Assembly: GCA_024811115.1 (NCBI GenBank)
Contig: JAKOGH010000728.1
Span: 1-57,561, forward strand
DNA: 57,561 bases
Direction of reading: 5' to 3'
Source of the DNA: Terana coerulea
Taxonomy: Eukaryota > Basidiomycota > Agaricomycetes > Polyporales > Phanerochaetaceae
Shown: in pieces, positions 11,736 to 21,907 of the stretch
Position numbering within the stretch: the first letter of the stretch is position 1
Layout: each line of letters opens with the position of its first letter
Translations under genes and position numbers: made by a program
Notes under the pieces: generated by a model
Databases searched by the model: none
What the model was told of the DNA's origin: nothing
The model's input: only the letters and a program-made list of their open reading frames with translations

Positions 11736-13199
11736 GATTATGAGTTCCAAGCTCTAAACTCTACATCGTTATTTCTGTCAAACTGTTCTAGTTACCTTTG
11801 CTGCGTCCCCATATCTTGGTTCCTTAAACTCCGTTTTACCAAACAATTTATACATTTAGATTAACGAGTGAGTCTCATTGATTCTGTGTGACAGAGAATT
11901 GTCCTTTGACAATATTCCTGCATAACCTGTAGTGTCAGCAAGTTCGCTCAATCCTACTCCTGTCTATAAGTTGTCGCAAGAGCAACTTGACTGCTTCCAT
12001 GCTAAGGAGTACCGCTCAAATCACATCGGTTTGAAGGCTCCAAGCCTCCTAGCTAATTCTTTCGTTTCACCTGCACTAAGCTCTCTACAGACACTGAGAT
12101 CACCAGTTAGAACAACCGAGTTTGCAACTAGTACTGGTTATGAGAGAAAAAGGCTGAGTGTGCTTGCATCCTAGCCAGTCCTGCCAAGCCTACTCTCACT
12201 GAGAGGCTTTTGAACTCCCGCCCGACTTACACTCCTATCACACTTAAGCCGGTGCTTCTCAACTTCGAGAAGTTAACTGCATCCAATCTCATCCAGATCT
12301 TGACCTAAAGTTCAGCGCTACACTCAAGTGCTTGAATGTCTTCAAGACTTTTATGTGAGAGAAATCCATCAACTGTGCATTGATAAAAATCTACAAGGGC
12401 TAATTCATCAGCTTACCCACCTCCACCGCTCATTGAAGGATACCGGGAAGGATAAGACAAGGGAGGAATTCCAAGCATGAAATTACAGTTTGAAAGCTAT
12501 TAGAGAGATTTCCTTCAAGGGCCTATGTAAAAACTAGGCATATATTATCAAAGCACTTAGCGCAGTTTACAAGGGAAACTACTTCAGGAAGCTGTAGGAT
12601 TATAAGAATTAAATTTGCACTACCTGTAATAAATATCTTGTAAATATCTGAAGTGTTTATCATTTTGTTTGGAATTGCATACATCATTCCCTAGATTCTA
12701 CCTGCTTAATCGGCAATTATAGCTTGCTGATCTAAAGCGGTTCATTACAAAGCGCTCATCACAACAGAGGAACTTCCAAAAACTGTCACCCAATTCCGGG
12801 AACGGTTAAACATCTTAAATGCTCAACTCGAGTGCAACCAGTTTAGAACTCAGGCACACCAGCCAAAAGTTTTCTTACATCAGTCGAGTGCGCGTTAGAG
12901 CTATTCTTCACTCCTGAAGAATTTGGCTTTGACAACTACATTCACGCATCGTCCTCATGCCACTTCACACTACAACTCAGAGACGACGAGGGAATTGATT
13001 ACACATCTTTTTCCTCGTGAACACAATGACTCAGAATCATACGCTATTGAAGTCGACAATAAAATCTTTCACTGATCCAAACTACCAGTATCCAGGTTAC
13101 CAGATTTAAATCTCTTGTCTCTTGAGATCACGTAGCAAGCTACACTTGACGAGTTTGTCTCGGACTGTCGTTTATTCATCTTAACTACCAACACAAATT
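11736..13199 (+). other. long leader between copia 5' LTR and gag, with unidentified degenerate coding-like sequence
   Basis: About 1.46 kb separates the LTR from the gag start, much more than a usual copia leader. An open stretch at 11932-12174 and later segments (about 12780-13020, with TQFRERLNILNAQLECNQF and FFTPEEFGFDNYIHASS) look like decayed protein sequence. I do not recognise the family. It could be an extra ORF of this lineage, captured sequence, or an N-terminal gag extension. Confidence 0.35.
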
Positions 13200-14157
13200 A
13201 TGTCCTCTTGATCTGATAAGATCAAGGTTGAAAAGGCCTTGCCCACATTTAATGGCACAAATTACTGTGAGTGGGCAGACACTGTCAAAGTGTTCTCTTG
13301 CTACACCGGAGTATAGTTCCTAATCGAAGGCTACAGCTTGACAGCTGCAACGCCTCGGCCCGGCATGCCTCGCCTAACTCTTGCCGCTGTGGCGACTCAC
13401 GAAGCTGAGCTAACCGCTCAAGCCACATAAGACAAGAAGAACGATAAGGCACTAGGCATCATCTAGATGTACATGGCGGCTAACATTAAGCACCACGTGG
13501 CAAGCCACTACACTGCCCTAAGAGCCTGAAACACTCTCAAGTTGGAGTACAAGAAGCCCAGAGCCAATGGCGCCTTTGTCGCCTTTCAGAAGCTGTTCAA
13601 TGCGCAGCTATCTGAGAAGTCTGCAATCAGACCTCAGATTAACACCATAATCGAGGCCACTGCCCATGTCACCAATGCCGGTATTGCCATCTCGGACCAA
13701 CTCCTTGCCCTCCCTTGATTATTAATTGTATGCCCTCATTATACCAAGCCATTGCCGGCACCATCCTCACGACCATCCAGGACCTGAGTATGCTCAAGCC
13801 AAGCAACATCAAGCCCAAGATCATTGAGAGGAGTTACACTGTGTCGCCAACCAAACCCAGATTGCCCGTGTCTCTAACGTGCCTAAGCACTCGAAATACT
13901 GTGCTAAGTGCAAGAAGGAGACCAATCATACCACCGAGCAACACTGGGACAAGGGCATATGCCTGAACTAGCAGTCTGGCTTGAGTGGAAGTAATTCCAG
14001 CAGCAACTCCAACTCTGGTAATAACGGCAACAACAACAACTCGAATTCTAACAACGGCAACTCCGGCAACGGCAATTTGAATAACGGTAATAATAACAAC
14101 AGCAACAACGAGTGGAAATCAAGACCAAGGAAGGAGGAAGAGGGAGAACAATAACAA
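13200..14157 (+). pseudogene. copia gag relic (UBN2-type) with zinc knuckle
   Basis: It begins ATG at 13200, then KVEKALPTFNGTNYCEWAD, a typical start of fungal copia gag (UBN2-like). Several in-frame TAG/TGA codons occur. Near 13895-13965 a knuckle CAKCKKETNHTTEQHWDKGIC is visible. It is followed by a low-complexity Asn/Gly/Ser tail (about 13978-14115). The family packages element RNA. Confidence 0.7.
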
Positions 14158-14159
14158 TG

Positions 14160-15576
14160 CTGCAACTGTATTTAGTTTAGAAATTATAGACTTACCTGCT
14201 GTATTGTTGTCATCTTCGGAATCAATCACTGTTTCTTTATACTCTATGCATGATAAACAAGCAAAGTAGATGATAAACTGTGATTGCACAGCTCATGTGA
14301 CCTACAACAAATGAGACTTTATTCACTATCATGACTTTGCGACACCAGATATAGCAAAACAGCAGGAAAAAGCAAACTTTAAGCATCATAGGCCACAGCA
14401 CTGTGGTGCTACAGATACAAATCAATGGCAAAACTTGACATCTCCTTTTACGGAAGTACTCTACGTTTCTCAAGTAGACGGATGCTTCTTTGCACCACGT
14501 GTATCAATTGAGAAAGGACATCACATTCACATGCATGGCGAGACACTTTCCCTCCACTAACATAGTTTAAACGGCTCAATTCTTTTTGAGGCCCAATATA
14601 ATTTGTTTGATCGCCTATACTAGTTACAAGCCACTGTGTTGACGCACAAAGCATTCATTAAGGCTGATATGGCTCCTGAAGCTGCGCTGCCCACTATTTC
14701 TGTGACGTTAACATCAACTTCTACCGATTATAATCTCTAGCACCGCTGCTTTGGACATGCCGGGAAGTCTTTTGTAGAGAAACTTCCTAGGAATGTTAAA
14801 GGAGTACCGGATCACATTGAGGCACCAGCAAAAGAAACACCGTGTGACAGGTGTGAATTTGGCAAGTCCAAGAGCGTGCCTTTTTCTGCTTCAGAGTTGC
14901 AGACATCAAATCTGTTAGATCTCATTCACATGGATCTAGTTGAATATCCGGCCAATTCCATTGATAGTTACCGCTACACACTGACTACATTGGATGACAA
15001 CTCTAGCTTCGGACTTTGCTGGTTTTTAAGCAAAAGTCCCAAACCCTTGCTGCTTTCAAGAACTATGTCACTTGGGTAGAAAATCAACTCAATCGGAAGG
15101 TTAAAGCAATTCATTCCAATTGAGGGGAGAGTTTTAAGTCAGGAATTCAACAACTACTTAGCAGAACGAGGAATTGAGCGTGAACTCTCAGTTATAAGAA
15201 CACCACAGCAGAACAATAGAGCAGAGCGCTGGCAGCAAATCATAACCAACAAAGCCGAAGCTATGTGTCATCATGCAGGGCAATCATCAGGCTTCTAAAA
15301 GCTAGCTGTAGAGATTGCCATGCACATATATAAATGGCAACCACTCAGAAAGCACCAGTGGAAGGTGCCTATTACAGTTTGGGATGTTACAATTCCGGAC
15401 GTGTCATACTTTAGAGTTTTTGGCTGCAAAGCCTATGTCCACATCCACAAGAATGCAAGGGTCAATAAGCTTCAGGCGAAAGCCAAAGTGATGATTTTCA
15501 TCGGGTATGAAATTGGAACAAAGGGTTACTGTGTCATAAATTTCCCTCAGCGCTAGTCCATAGTGCTTAGAGTGTA
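14160..15576 (+). pseudogene. copia pol relic, part 1: protease-like, GAG-pre-integrase, integrase
   Basis: A segment near 14275-14350 reads NCDCTAHVTYN where copia proteases have D-S-G-C-T-x-H, so the catalytic Asp is lost. From about 14735 the GAG-pre-integrase domain is seen (HRCFGHAGKSF, CDRCEFGKSKSVPFS). The integrase core follows with LIHMDLVEYP, YTLTTLDDNSSF, RTPQQNNRAER and FGCKAYVHIHKNARVNKL. The frame is lost near 15573, where foreign sequence begins. The matching continuation (VIFDETSFPR) appears at about 18570. Confidence 0.8.
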
Positions 15577-16149
15577 ACATCAAATCACGGGACATGTCAC
15601 CAAGTCGTCACACAGCGTTACAAGATGCTAGATCAGTTTGCCATGTGCTTGTCGCATAGACATCAGGGATATGCCTTATACAGACATAGGATCCACATCC
15701 GAAAAAACCCCCCTTACTATTCCTGCCTAATGCATGCTGATAAGCACTAATTCATAGCACATAAGCATTAAAGTAACACAACTAGATAAATAGATACATA
15801 AGGCCAATAAGGCAGTTTAGTGAGGTCCTTTGCTAATTGTCTTAATTATTCTATATATTAGGGCAATTAGTCCTATTTCTCAGCTATTTGTTTCCTTACT
15901 GTCCTATTTTGTTCCTTACATGCAGCTATAATGCCACTACTGCTTGACTAGTCATCTGAGAAATCCCCTTCTTAATTTAACCTGATGCTCTGTATTGCAT
16001 ATTTAGCTATCTACATACAAAACTAAGCTACCTAACACAACAAACTACTTGTACTGTGCAGGTAAGCCCATGCACCATGCACCATACTCACCTGCACTGC
16101 GCTATGCCCACCTGTGTGTTGTATCTGTCAGTAACATACTTACATACAC

Positions 16150-16760
16150 TACTACCCTGGCCCTCGTGTTGTGCGCCAGCCCCTTCCGATGGGGCGCACT
16201 TGTCAGCGTCAGTCTGCACGCTGTCGTGCTTCGCCACGCCCCAGCGCGCCAGCGCGGTGCATGTGCTGCGCTCGTTGGCGTCATGCTGAGGTAGCTTGCT
16301 ACCCTGGTCCCTCGCGTCGTGTGTCGGCTCTTTAACGGCGGCACGCTCGCCTACGTCGGCCTGCGCGTCGTGCTTCGCCATGTCCTGCGCACCGGCGTTG
16401 GCGTGGTGCGCATCCATCGGCACCGTCGTGCGTGCGCCGTTGTCCCGCCCTGCGTGTCTTGCGCGTCGTGCTGTACGCGCCAATTTCTTGTGCGTTGGCC
16501 TCGCCTGCGTCGATCTGCGTGCGTCGTGCTTCGCCATGTCCCGTGTGCCTGTGTAGCTTGTTGCGCTGGTCCCTCGCGTCATATGTCGGCCCTTTGTAAC
16601 GGTGGCACGCTCGCCTGCGTCTGCCTGCGTATGCTGTGCTTCACCACGTCCCGCACGCCGGCGTTGGCGTTGTGCGCCGCCGTTCGTGTCGTCGCGTCGT
16701 GTCGTCGCGCTGGCTTCTTGTGCGTCGGCGTCGCGGCCGCCCGGCGTTGAGCTTGTTGCG
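16150..16760. repeat. CpG-rich compound tandem repeat island
   Basis: GTAGCTTG(C/T)T followed by CTGGTCCCTCGCGTC recurs at 16291 and 16553 (period 262 bp), and a partial unit precedes from about 16195. The word TGCTTCGCCAYGYCC or a close variant occurs near 16228, 16371, 16529 and 16636. The island is strongly GC- and CpG-rich, while the element around it is AT-rich. The minus strand is open for 295 codons (16975-16088) across the units, with a repeated MAKHDA motif. That may be only a by-product of repeat composition. Confidence 0.7.
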
Positions 16761-17167
16761 TCGTGCTTGACTACGCGGGCGTTTCGCGCGCAGTGTTTGT
16801 GACTTGTGGGGGATGTGTGATGCCTAATTATGAAAGCGCCGTCCATAAGCCGTGCATGCACAGCCATGGACGGCTCTGGGTAGTAGTGGTGGATGTGGTG
16901 AGAGGGCCACGTACCATTTGCAAGGAAGCCCCTCCCCTTCAACGGCCTTGCCTGATAATTCACGCGTCCCCTCACTCTTGTGTGGTGTCGCTTGGGTCCT
17001 GGTGTCAGCGGTAGGTAGTCGCTGACGCAGCTAACGCGTCAGTTAGGAATGAGGGACTGAGGGATTAATGAAAGATGACGCCAACCAAACGCCGAAGGCT
17101 TCAAAGACGTTAAAGCGCTTCAATATACCCAGTAAGTTATGACTATTCTGTACAATGATACATGCAA

Positions 17168-17242
17168 GCTGCTATGGCGCAGTTGTTAATATACTGGGTG
17201 CGCTCACCTAGGTGGTCCTGGGTTCAAGTTCTTTTGGGTGCA
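17168..17242 (+). other. tRNA-derived (Pol III promoter-like) sequence
   Basis: 75 nt with A-box-like TGGCGCAGTTG, a possible anticodon stem (TGGGT/ACCTA) and a B-box-like GGTTCAAGTTC. The second half of the D stem reads ATAT where GCGC would pair, and the T stem is broken. It is therefore a decayed tRNA copy or the head of a SINE, not a working tRNA gene. Confidence 0.4.
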
Positions 17243-18127
17243 TTGTGGTTATTTCTGGTTATCTTTTTTTGAGCCTCGGCCCATTAACAAAAGCATACAG
17301 CATGAATTGCTTTGGTCGTCTGTGAAGCAGTCACTCTTTTAGAGCTATTGTGATATTTAAAATTGATTGCAACTTGTTATTCAACTGTGGCAAATGGCAA
17401 TTATATAAGAATATAGACATTCTAGGCAAAAGCAGCTCTTTTTAGCAATTGTACAGAGCTTTTATATTAGGTTATAAAGGTAATATTAAAGAGCTTCAGA
17501 CTTGTCATCAACAATATCCTTAAAGCTTTGTGCACTTTGAAAACCAGTCTAATAAGGAATCCATTATGCATTTATGTGCCAACTAGGCTGAAATAGAGAA
17601 TAGTAGCTACATTAACTCTAAAAGTGTAATAGTATAAGTATATAGGTTAGCTGATTGGCAGAAAAAGGAGAACATAGAACTAAATTAGCTTTAAGCAATA
17701 CAATAATAAGAGTCCAAGTAATAAATAAAAGCAATAGCAAAATAAGTGTCATAAGCTCTAAATAATGTCATAAATATGGCACAAATAACAAGCAAATAAG
17801 TAAAAAGCTAATGATAAACTACTGATAAAATATGCAATAGTGAGAAATTAGATAAAAGAAATATAGTAAATGAGCTAATGAAAGCATGTAATAAGGCATT
17901 GGTAAGGGATAAAAAGTCAATTAGATAGTAAAAAGCCATTAATAATCAGCAGATTAGAATGTTAAAAAGGCAATGGGCTGTTTAGCAAGCTAATAGACGT
18001 AGATTAGCTAAATAAACTATATTTCAGGAATACATTTTCACAAAAAGCGAAAAAGAGCATAATAAACAACTTAGTGTTAAATAAGAAGCATAAAGCATAG
18101 ATTAGAAAGAGGGGTTTTTCCAGATTG

Positions 18128-18567
18128 CCAGAACTCTGGTCTGGAACTGTTCTGGACTATGACCTTAGTATAATGTCAGTATGACATCATGGACTGGTAG
18201 TGTATAGTAGCTCGATTAGGACATCTAGATAGTGTTGATGTCAGCATGATAGCTAGGTCAGATCTGATAAGGGAGTTAGAGCGGTGGTATGCTTTAGAGC
18301 CTTAGTCAGATGTCACCTAACTGTATCAGTCAGCATATGGTATTGGAGGTCTTAGATAGTGTCTGGGGTCCCTCTACACATGTATATAAGGAGGCTGGTC
18401 TGTGGGCTAAACCCTCAGACTCAACAACATCGTTGATTCATATCCACTCTACTAGCTCTACTCAAGTCCCTCTGCTTTCCCCACTTCTTTCAAGTCATCC
18501 CAGCAGGTGAGTATTATAGTTTTGTGATATACTGATTTTGGAATCCATCTACCTGCTCTAGTTGTTG
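18128..18567 (+). repeat. candidate solo LTR / promoter-bearing segment
   Basis: Non-coding, with a TATA-like TATATAAGG at about 18381-18389 followed by a pyrimidine-rich stretch, and ending TTGTTGCA directly before copia coding resumes. This layout resembles an LTR. I found no second copy in the window and no clean target duplication. Confidence 0.3.
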
Positions 18568-20831
18568 CAAGTGAGGTCATCTTTGATGAGACTTCCTTTC
18601 CTAGGCGAGAAACCAGTAATCATGCACTGGAATCCATACCAGCCAAACTACTTGCTCAACCCAAGCCGAGCCTAGATTCAGACTCTGATCTAGAGTGATA
18701 TGTTCCTGAAGACAGTAGTGATTTGATCCCACATAATCAGATCCCTCCATACAATCCTTTAGATCCGCCATATAATCTACTAGTGCCTGACACACGTTGC
18801 AATGGTTATGATGAGGATTTCTACCAAGACCCAACACCGGCACCACTAGCATTCCAACATCCAAACCCTAATGAACCTGGCTTTGTTATGGGTCCACCTC
18901 CTCCAGCCAAGACCACAGAGTTCTTGCCTGATGAACCTAAGGCAAAGATGTGATCCTTACCATGGTCCCACACCACAACCTGTTCCAAGAGCTCTGAGAC
19001 CTCAGAGGCAGAACACTGGACAGCGGCGTTAACCGAACAACACTTAGGATGACGTACCTCCGATGGAAGCCTACAAAGAGCAAGAACATGCCCGTGCACG
19101 CGATAAGTATGCTCAGGACAAAGCGAACGTGAGTGGGCCGAGTGGTGTGAATGGCAAGACGCTCCAAAGGAAACTTCTCTGAGAAAAGACTCGGATGAAG
19201 AGCCCAATGAATCTCAGGTCCGGCCAAATCAAGAGATCATTGATTCAATAAAATGGTTTGACATCAATCTCAGTCACGCAGCATCTTTCAATCTACTGAC
19301 CTATTACGAGGCCATGAAGCGGCCTGATGCGGAGCAGTGGGAGCTCACTATGGAGGAAGAGATCAAATCTCAGATGGAAAACGAAACATGGGTCCTAGTC
19401 ACTAGACCTGCGAATTGGAAAGTTGTAAAATGCAAGTAGGTCTTTGGAAAGAAACCCAACGGCTGCTACAAGGCAAGCTTAGTTGTAAAAGAGTTTACCC
19501 AGATAGAGGGAATTGAATTTCAGAAAACCTTCTCTCTCATTGCTCAATCACGAAGCAATACAATTTTTGCTAGCATACTGTGCACTCAATAATTGGGAAC
19601 TTGAGGCAATGGATATTAAAATGGCCTTCCTTTATGGTGTGCTCAACGAGGAGATTTACATAGAACAACCAGAAGGTTTTGTAAAGAAGGAGCAGGAGAA
19701 CTAGGTGTGCTGTTAAAAGAAAGCAATTTACGAGCTGAAATAAGCCTCGCGCACCTGGAATGAGAAGCTATATGTGACACTTCTCGAACAAGGCTACAAG
19801 CACACCCGCTCTGACGCGGGCATTTACATTTATGAACACAACCAATCAGAAGTGATCCTTATCATCTATGACAATGACCTTCTGCATATGGGTCCTAGTT
19901 TAAAGGACATCAAGAGGATAAAAACCTTACTCACTAAGAAATTCCAAATGCGAGACATGGGACTCGCTACCTCATTTCTGAGGATGCAGATCACCTGTAA
20001 TTGGTCGAAAAAACTCCTAACAATTGATTAACAAGCTTATATGGAAGGGATTCTTTCACGTTTCCAAATGGAGAACTTGAAACCACACCGGACACTGCTT
20101 CCAGAAGGCATTCACCTCAAAGGGCCGAGCCCGGCTTTACAGCCTAGGCCAGTCAGCGGACATTCTACTAGCAAATGATTGGTAGTCTTATATATCTCAT
20201 GATTGGAACACGATCTGACATCGCATGGGCAGTCTCACACCTATTTCAGTACATGCAGGAGCTAACCAAACAATACATTATAGCAGCTAAGCACATTTTC
20301 CACTATCTTGAACTACCGTCGCTTCAAAGATCCAGTACCAAGGTGCTGGTCTATCAGGCTTGATCGGATATTCGGATGCAGACTGAGGTAAGAATCGGGA
20401 CAACCGGCGGTCAATTATCGGTTTTGTATTTATCATAGCTGATAGAGCCGTGACCTGGACTTTGCAAATGCAGAAGACTATGGCATGTTCTTCAATAGAA
20501 GCCGAGTACATGGCGCTTTCAGAAGCTTGCTCCAAGATTGCCTGGCTGACGTCACTTCAACGGGAGATCGGATATAGACCATCTGCTCCTGTTCTCTTGG
20601 TTTCTAATAATCAGGGAGGTATATTTCTGGCTGTCAATCCTGCACATGACAGAAGACTCAAGCATGTCGACATTTGTTACCACTTCATTCGAGAGTATTA
20701 TGAGTCCAGGACAGGTCAAGATTGTCTACATTAGTATAAACGACATGATCGCGGACATCCTCACCAAACCTCTCGGTTATATGAAGTTCGAGTACTTCAG
20801 GGCTCTGCTCGGTATCACTATCAAAGTCTAA
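18568..20831 (+). pseudogene. copia pol relic, part 2: reverse transcriptase and RNase H
   Basis: It resumes with VIFDETSFPR, then an acidic linker. RT starts near 19330 (WELTMEEEIKSQMENETW, then VVKEFTQIEGIEF with a stop before it). It continues with LEAMDIKMAFLYGVLNEEI (about 19600-19660). The active site reads IYDNDLL (about 19865-19885) instead of YVDDLL. RNase H is seen as DNRRSIIGFVF and SSIEAEYMALSEACSKIAWL (about 20400-20545), ending with IADILTKPL. Several frameshifts and stops separate the blocks. This copy cannot encode an active polymerase. Confidence 0.85.
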
Positions 20832-20853
20832 GCAGCGACTTGCCAAGTGGGAG

Positions 20854-21703
20854 TGTCAGAATATAAGTGCCTAGCCACTGCTATGCACAAGCGCTGTCAT
20901 AGACGGACAAACATATGGAGTATTATTTTTCATTTTCCCTGCATTTATTTAGCACAGATACACAGCCTGATAGGAGCCCCAGAGCCTTGAACTTTATTCC
21001 GATGATCCCGGCACTTAGAACACATACCTTGTCCCCAAATGGCCAAGAGGTCGAGATGAGGAGCAATGCAAGTGAGTCTGAGTGCTAAGAGTCCGAGCGT
21101 GAGAAGGATTGAGCCGTGTTTGGGGCGCTAAGTGCCAGGATCATTGGAATAAAGTCCAAGGCTCTGGGGCTGCTATCAGGCTGTGTATCTGTGCTAAATA
21201 AATGCAGGAAAATGAAAAATAATACTATATATATTTGTCCATCATTGAGGACAAGGTGTGTATTCTATGTACTGTACAGTGTAGCAATGCTAACTTGGTC
21301 ATTGGGGACAAGTATTGGCACCAGCCTACTTATTCTGTGAGGTCTACCTGGAGTTGGCTCTTATTGTCCTCCCTCATATGTATTCTATCATATATTCTAT
21401 ATCTGCTCTGATCTGTCTCTGGTTACGCGTCAAGCTCATTTCTGCGACAAGCACCTATCAGTGCTACAAGGACTATTGCCCAATATGGACATAGGAGATC
21501 CAGAGCACAACCTCAGGTATTCCATGGACTAGAGTAGTGTTTCCTGACCACTCACCATATGCCACATGCATAGATCACTTAAAATAGCTAAACCTGAGTA
21601 TTGTACCAAGAGTCTTAGTAGTGCCAGGGGTCCTAGAATACTTGTATATATACCAAGCTGAATATGCTGAATATACCTCAGTTCAATCATTTCCATTCTC
21701 TTA
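20854..21703 (+). repeat. copia 3' LTR, split by a gypsy solo LTR
   Basis: 20854-20894 and 21450-21703 together match the 5' LTR at 11447-11735. The foreign piece 20895-21449 is flanked by AGCGC and AGCAC, a 5-bp duplication with one difference. Confidence 0.85.
20895..21449 (-). mobile_element. gypsy solo LTR (related to 2827-9903 element), inverted and with internal foldback
   Basis: It starts TGTCATAGACGG and ends CTGCGACA, the complement of the gypsy LTR ends at 2827-3248. Its two outer parts (20895-21015 and 21243-21449) are the reverse complement of that LTR. The middle (about 21018-21240) runs in the opposite sense, so the 3'-end portion of the LTR is present twice as a palindrome of about 110-bp arms. 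One arm has CCGATGATCCCGGCACTTAG, the other CTAAGTGCCAGGATCATTGG. Confidence 0.75.
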
Positions 21704-21907
21704 GTGGCGTTCACTAGCATTGGGAACATAGACAAACCTCTACATCACAGTGACGATGACCATCTGTACTTCGAAAATCAATGCACCAAGCTGGAGTTCC
21801 ACTCACTGATTCAAGGCCCTATGGATAGTCTCGCAGACCCTCAGTTGGCAGATTCCTTGAGGAACACCGGTGAGTGGCCTTGCAGATTAGGATATTGTAG
21901 GTCCTGA
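21704..21907 (+). pseudogene. DUF6533-family gene, 3' tail beyond the copia insertion
   Basis: It encodes TSIGNIDKPLHHSDDDHLYF and an acidic tail ending LRNTGEW. The paralogue at 26.9-28.6 kb ends TSIGNIGESLSYVHDDEVHF...LPRNDGE. This is the continuation of the fragment ending at 11446: the paralogue reads across the junction with GGGGCAAC where the copia sits at GGGGTGAC. The paralogue's stop TGA is TGG here. Confidence 0.7.

Larger units (their letters stand above)
15577..18567. mobile_element. insertion inside copia pol: candidate TIR element plus LTR-like segment
   Basis: The limits come from where copia coding stops (SIVL-R, about 15576) and resumes (E-VIFDE, about 18568). Inside, GAAAAAACCCCCCTTACT near 15693 and the complement of AGAGGGGTTTTTCC near 18120 may be weak terminal inverted repeats of a roughly 2.4-kb element. 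The segment 18128-18567 looks like a solo LTR. Content is unusual: AT-rich flanks, a CpG-rich repeat island (16150-16760) and a tRNA-like sequence (17168-17242). No transposase was recognised. Confidence 0.5.
11447..21703 (+). mobile_element. copia-type LTR retrotransposon, degenerate and itself interrupted
   Basis: The 5' LTR is 11447-11735. The 3' LTR begins at 20854 with the same TGTCAGAATATAAG, and ends at 21703. A purine tract AAGTGGGAG lies immediately before the 3' LTR, as expected for plus-strand priming. Plus-strand relics occur in copia order: gag with zinc knuckle, protease-like segment, GAG-pre-integrase and integrase, reverse transcriptase, RNase H. GTGAC before and GTGGC after the element fit a 5-bp target duplication with one change. 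Two later insertions split it: about 15577-18567 and 20895-21449. All frames contain stops. It sits inside a DUF6533 gene. Confidence 0.9.

Noticed and set aside
16088..16975. 295-codon minus-strand open frame as a real gene
   Set aside because: It spans tandem repeats in a GC-rich island where stops are rare by composition. There is no family resemblance and no flanking gene signals. It is kept only as a finding.
17168..17242. Functional tRNA gene
   Set aside because: The D and T stems do not pair and the sequence lies inside an insertion in a dead retroelement.
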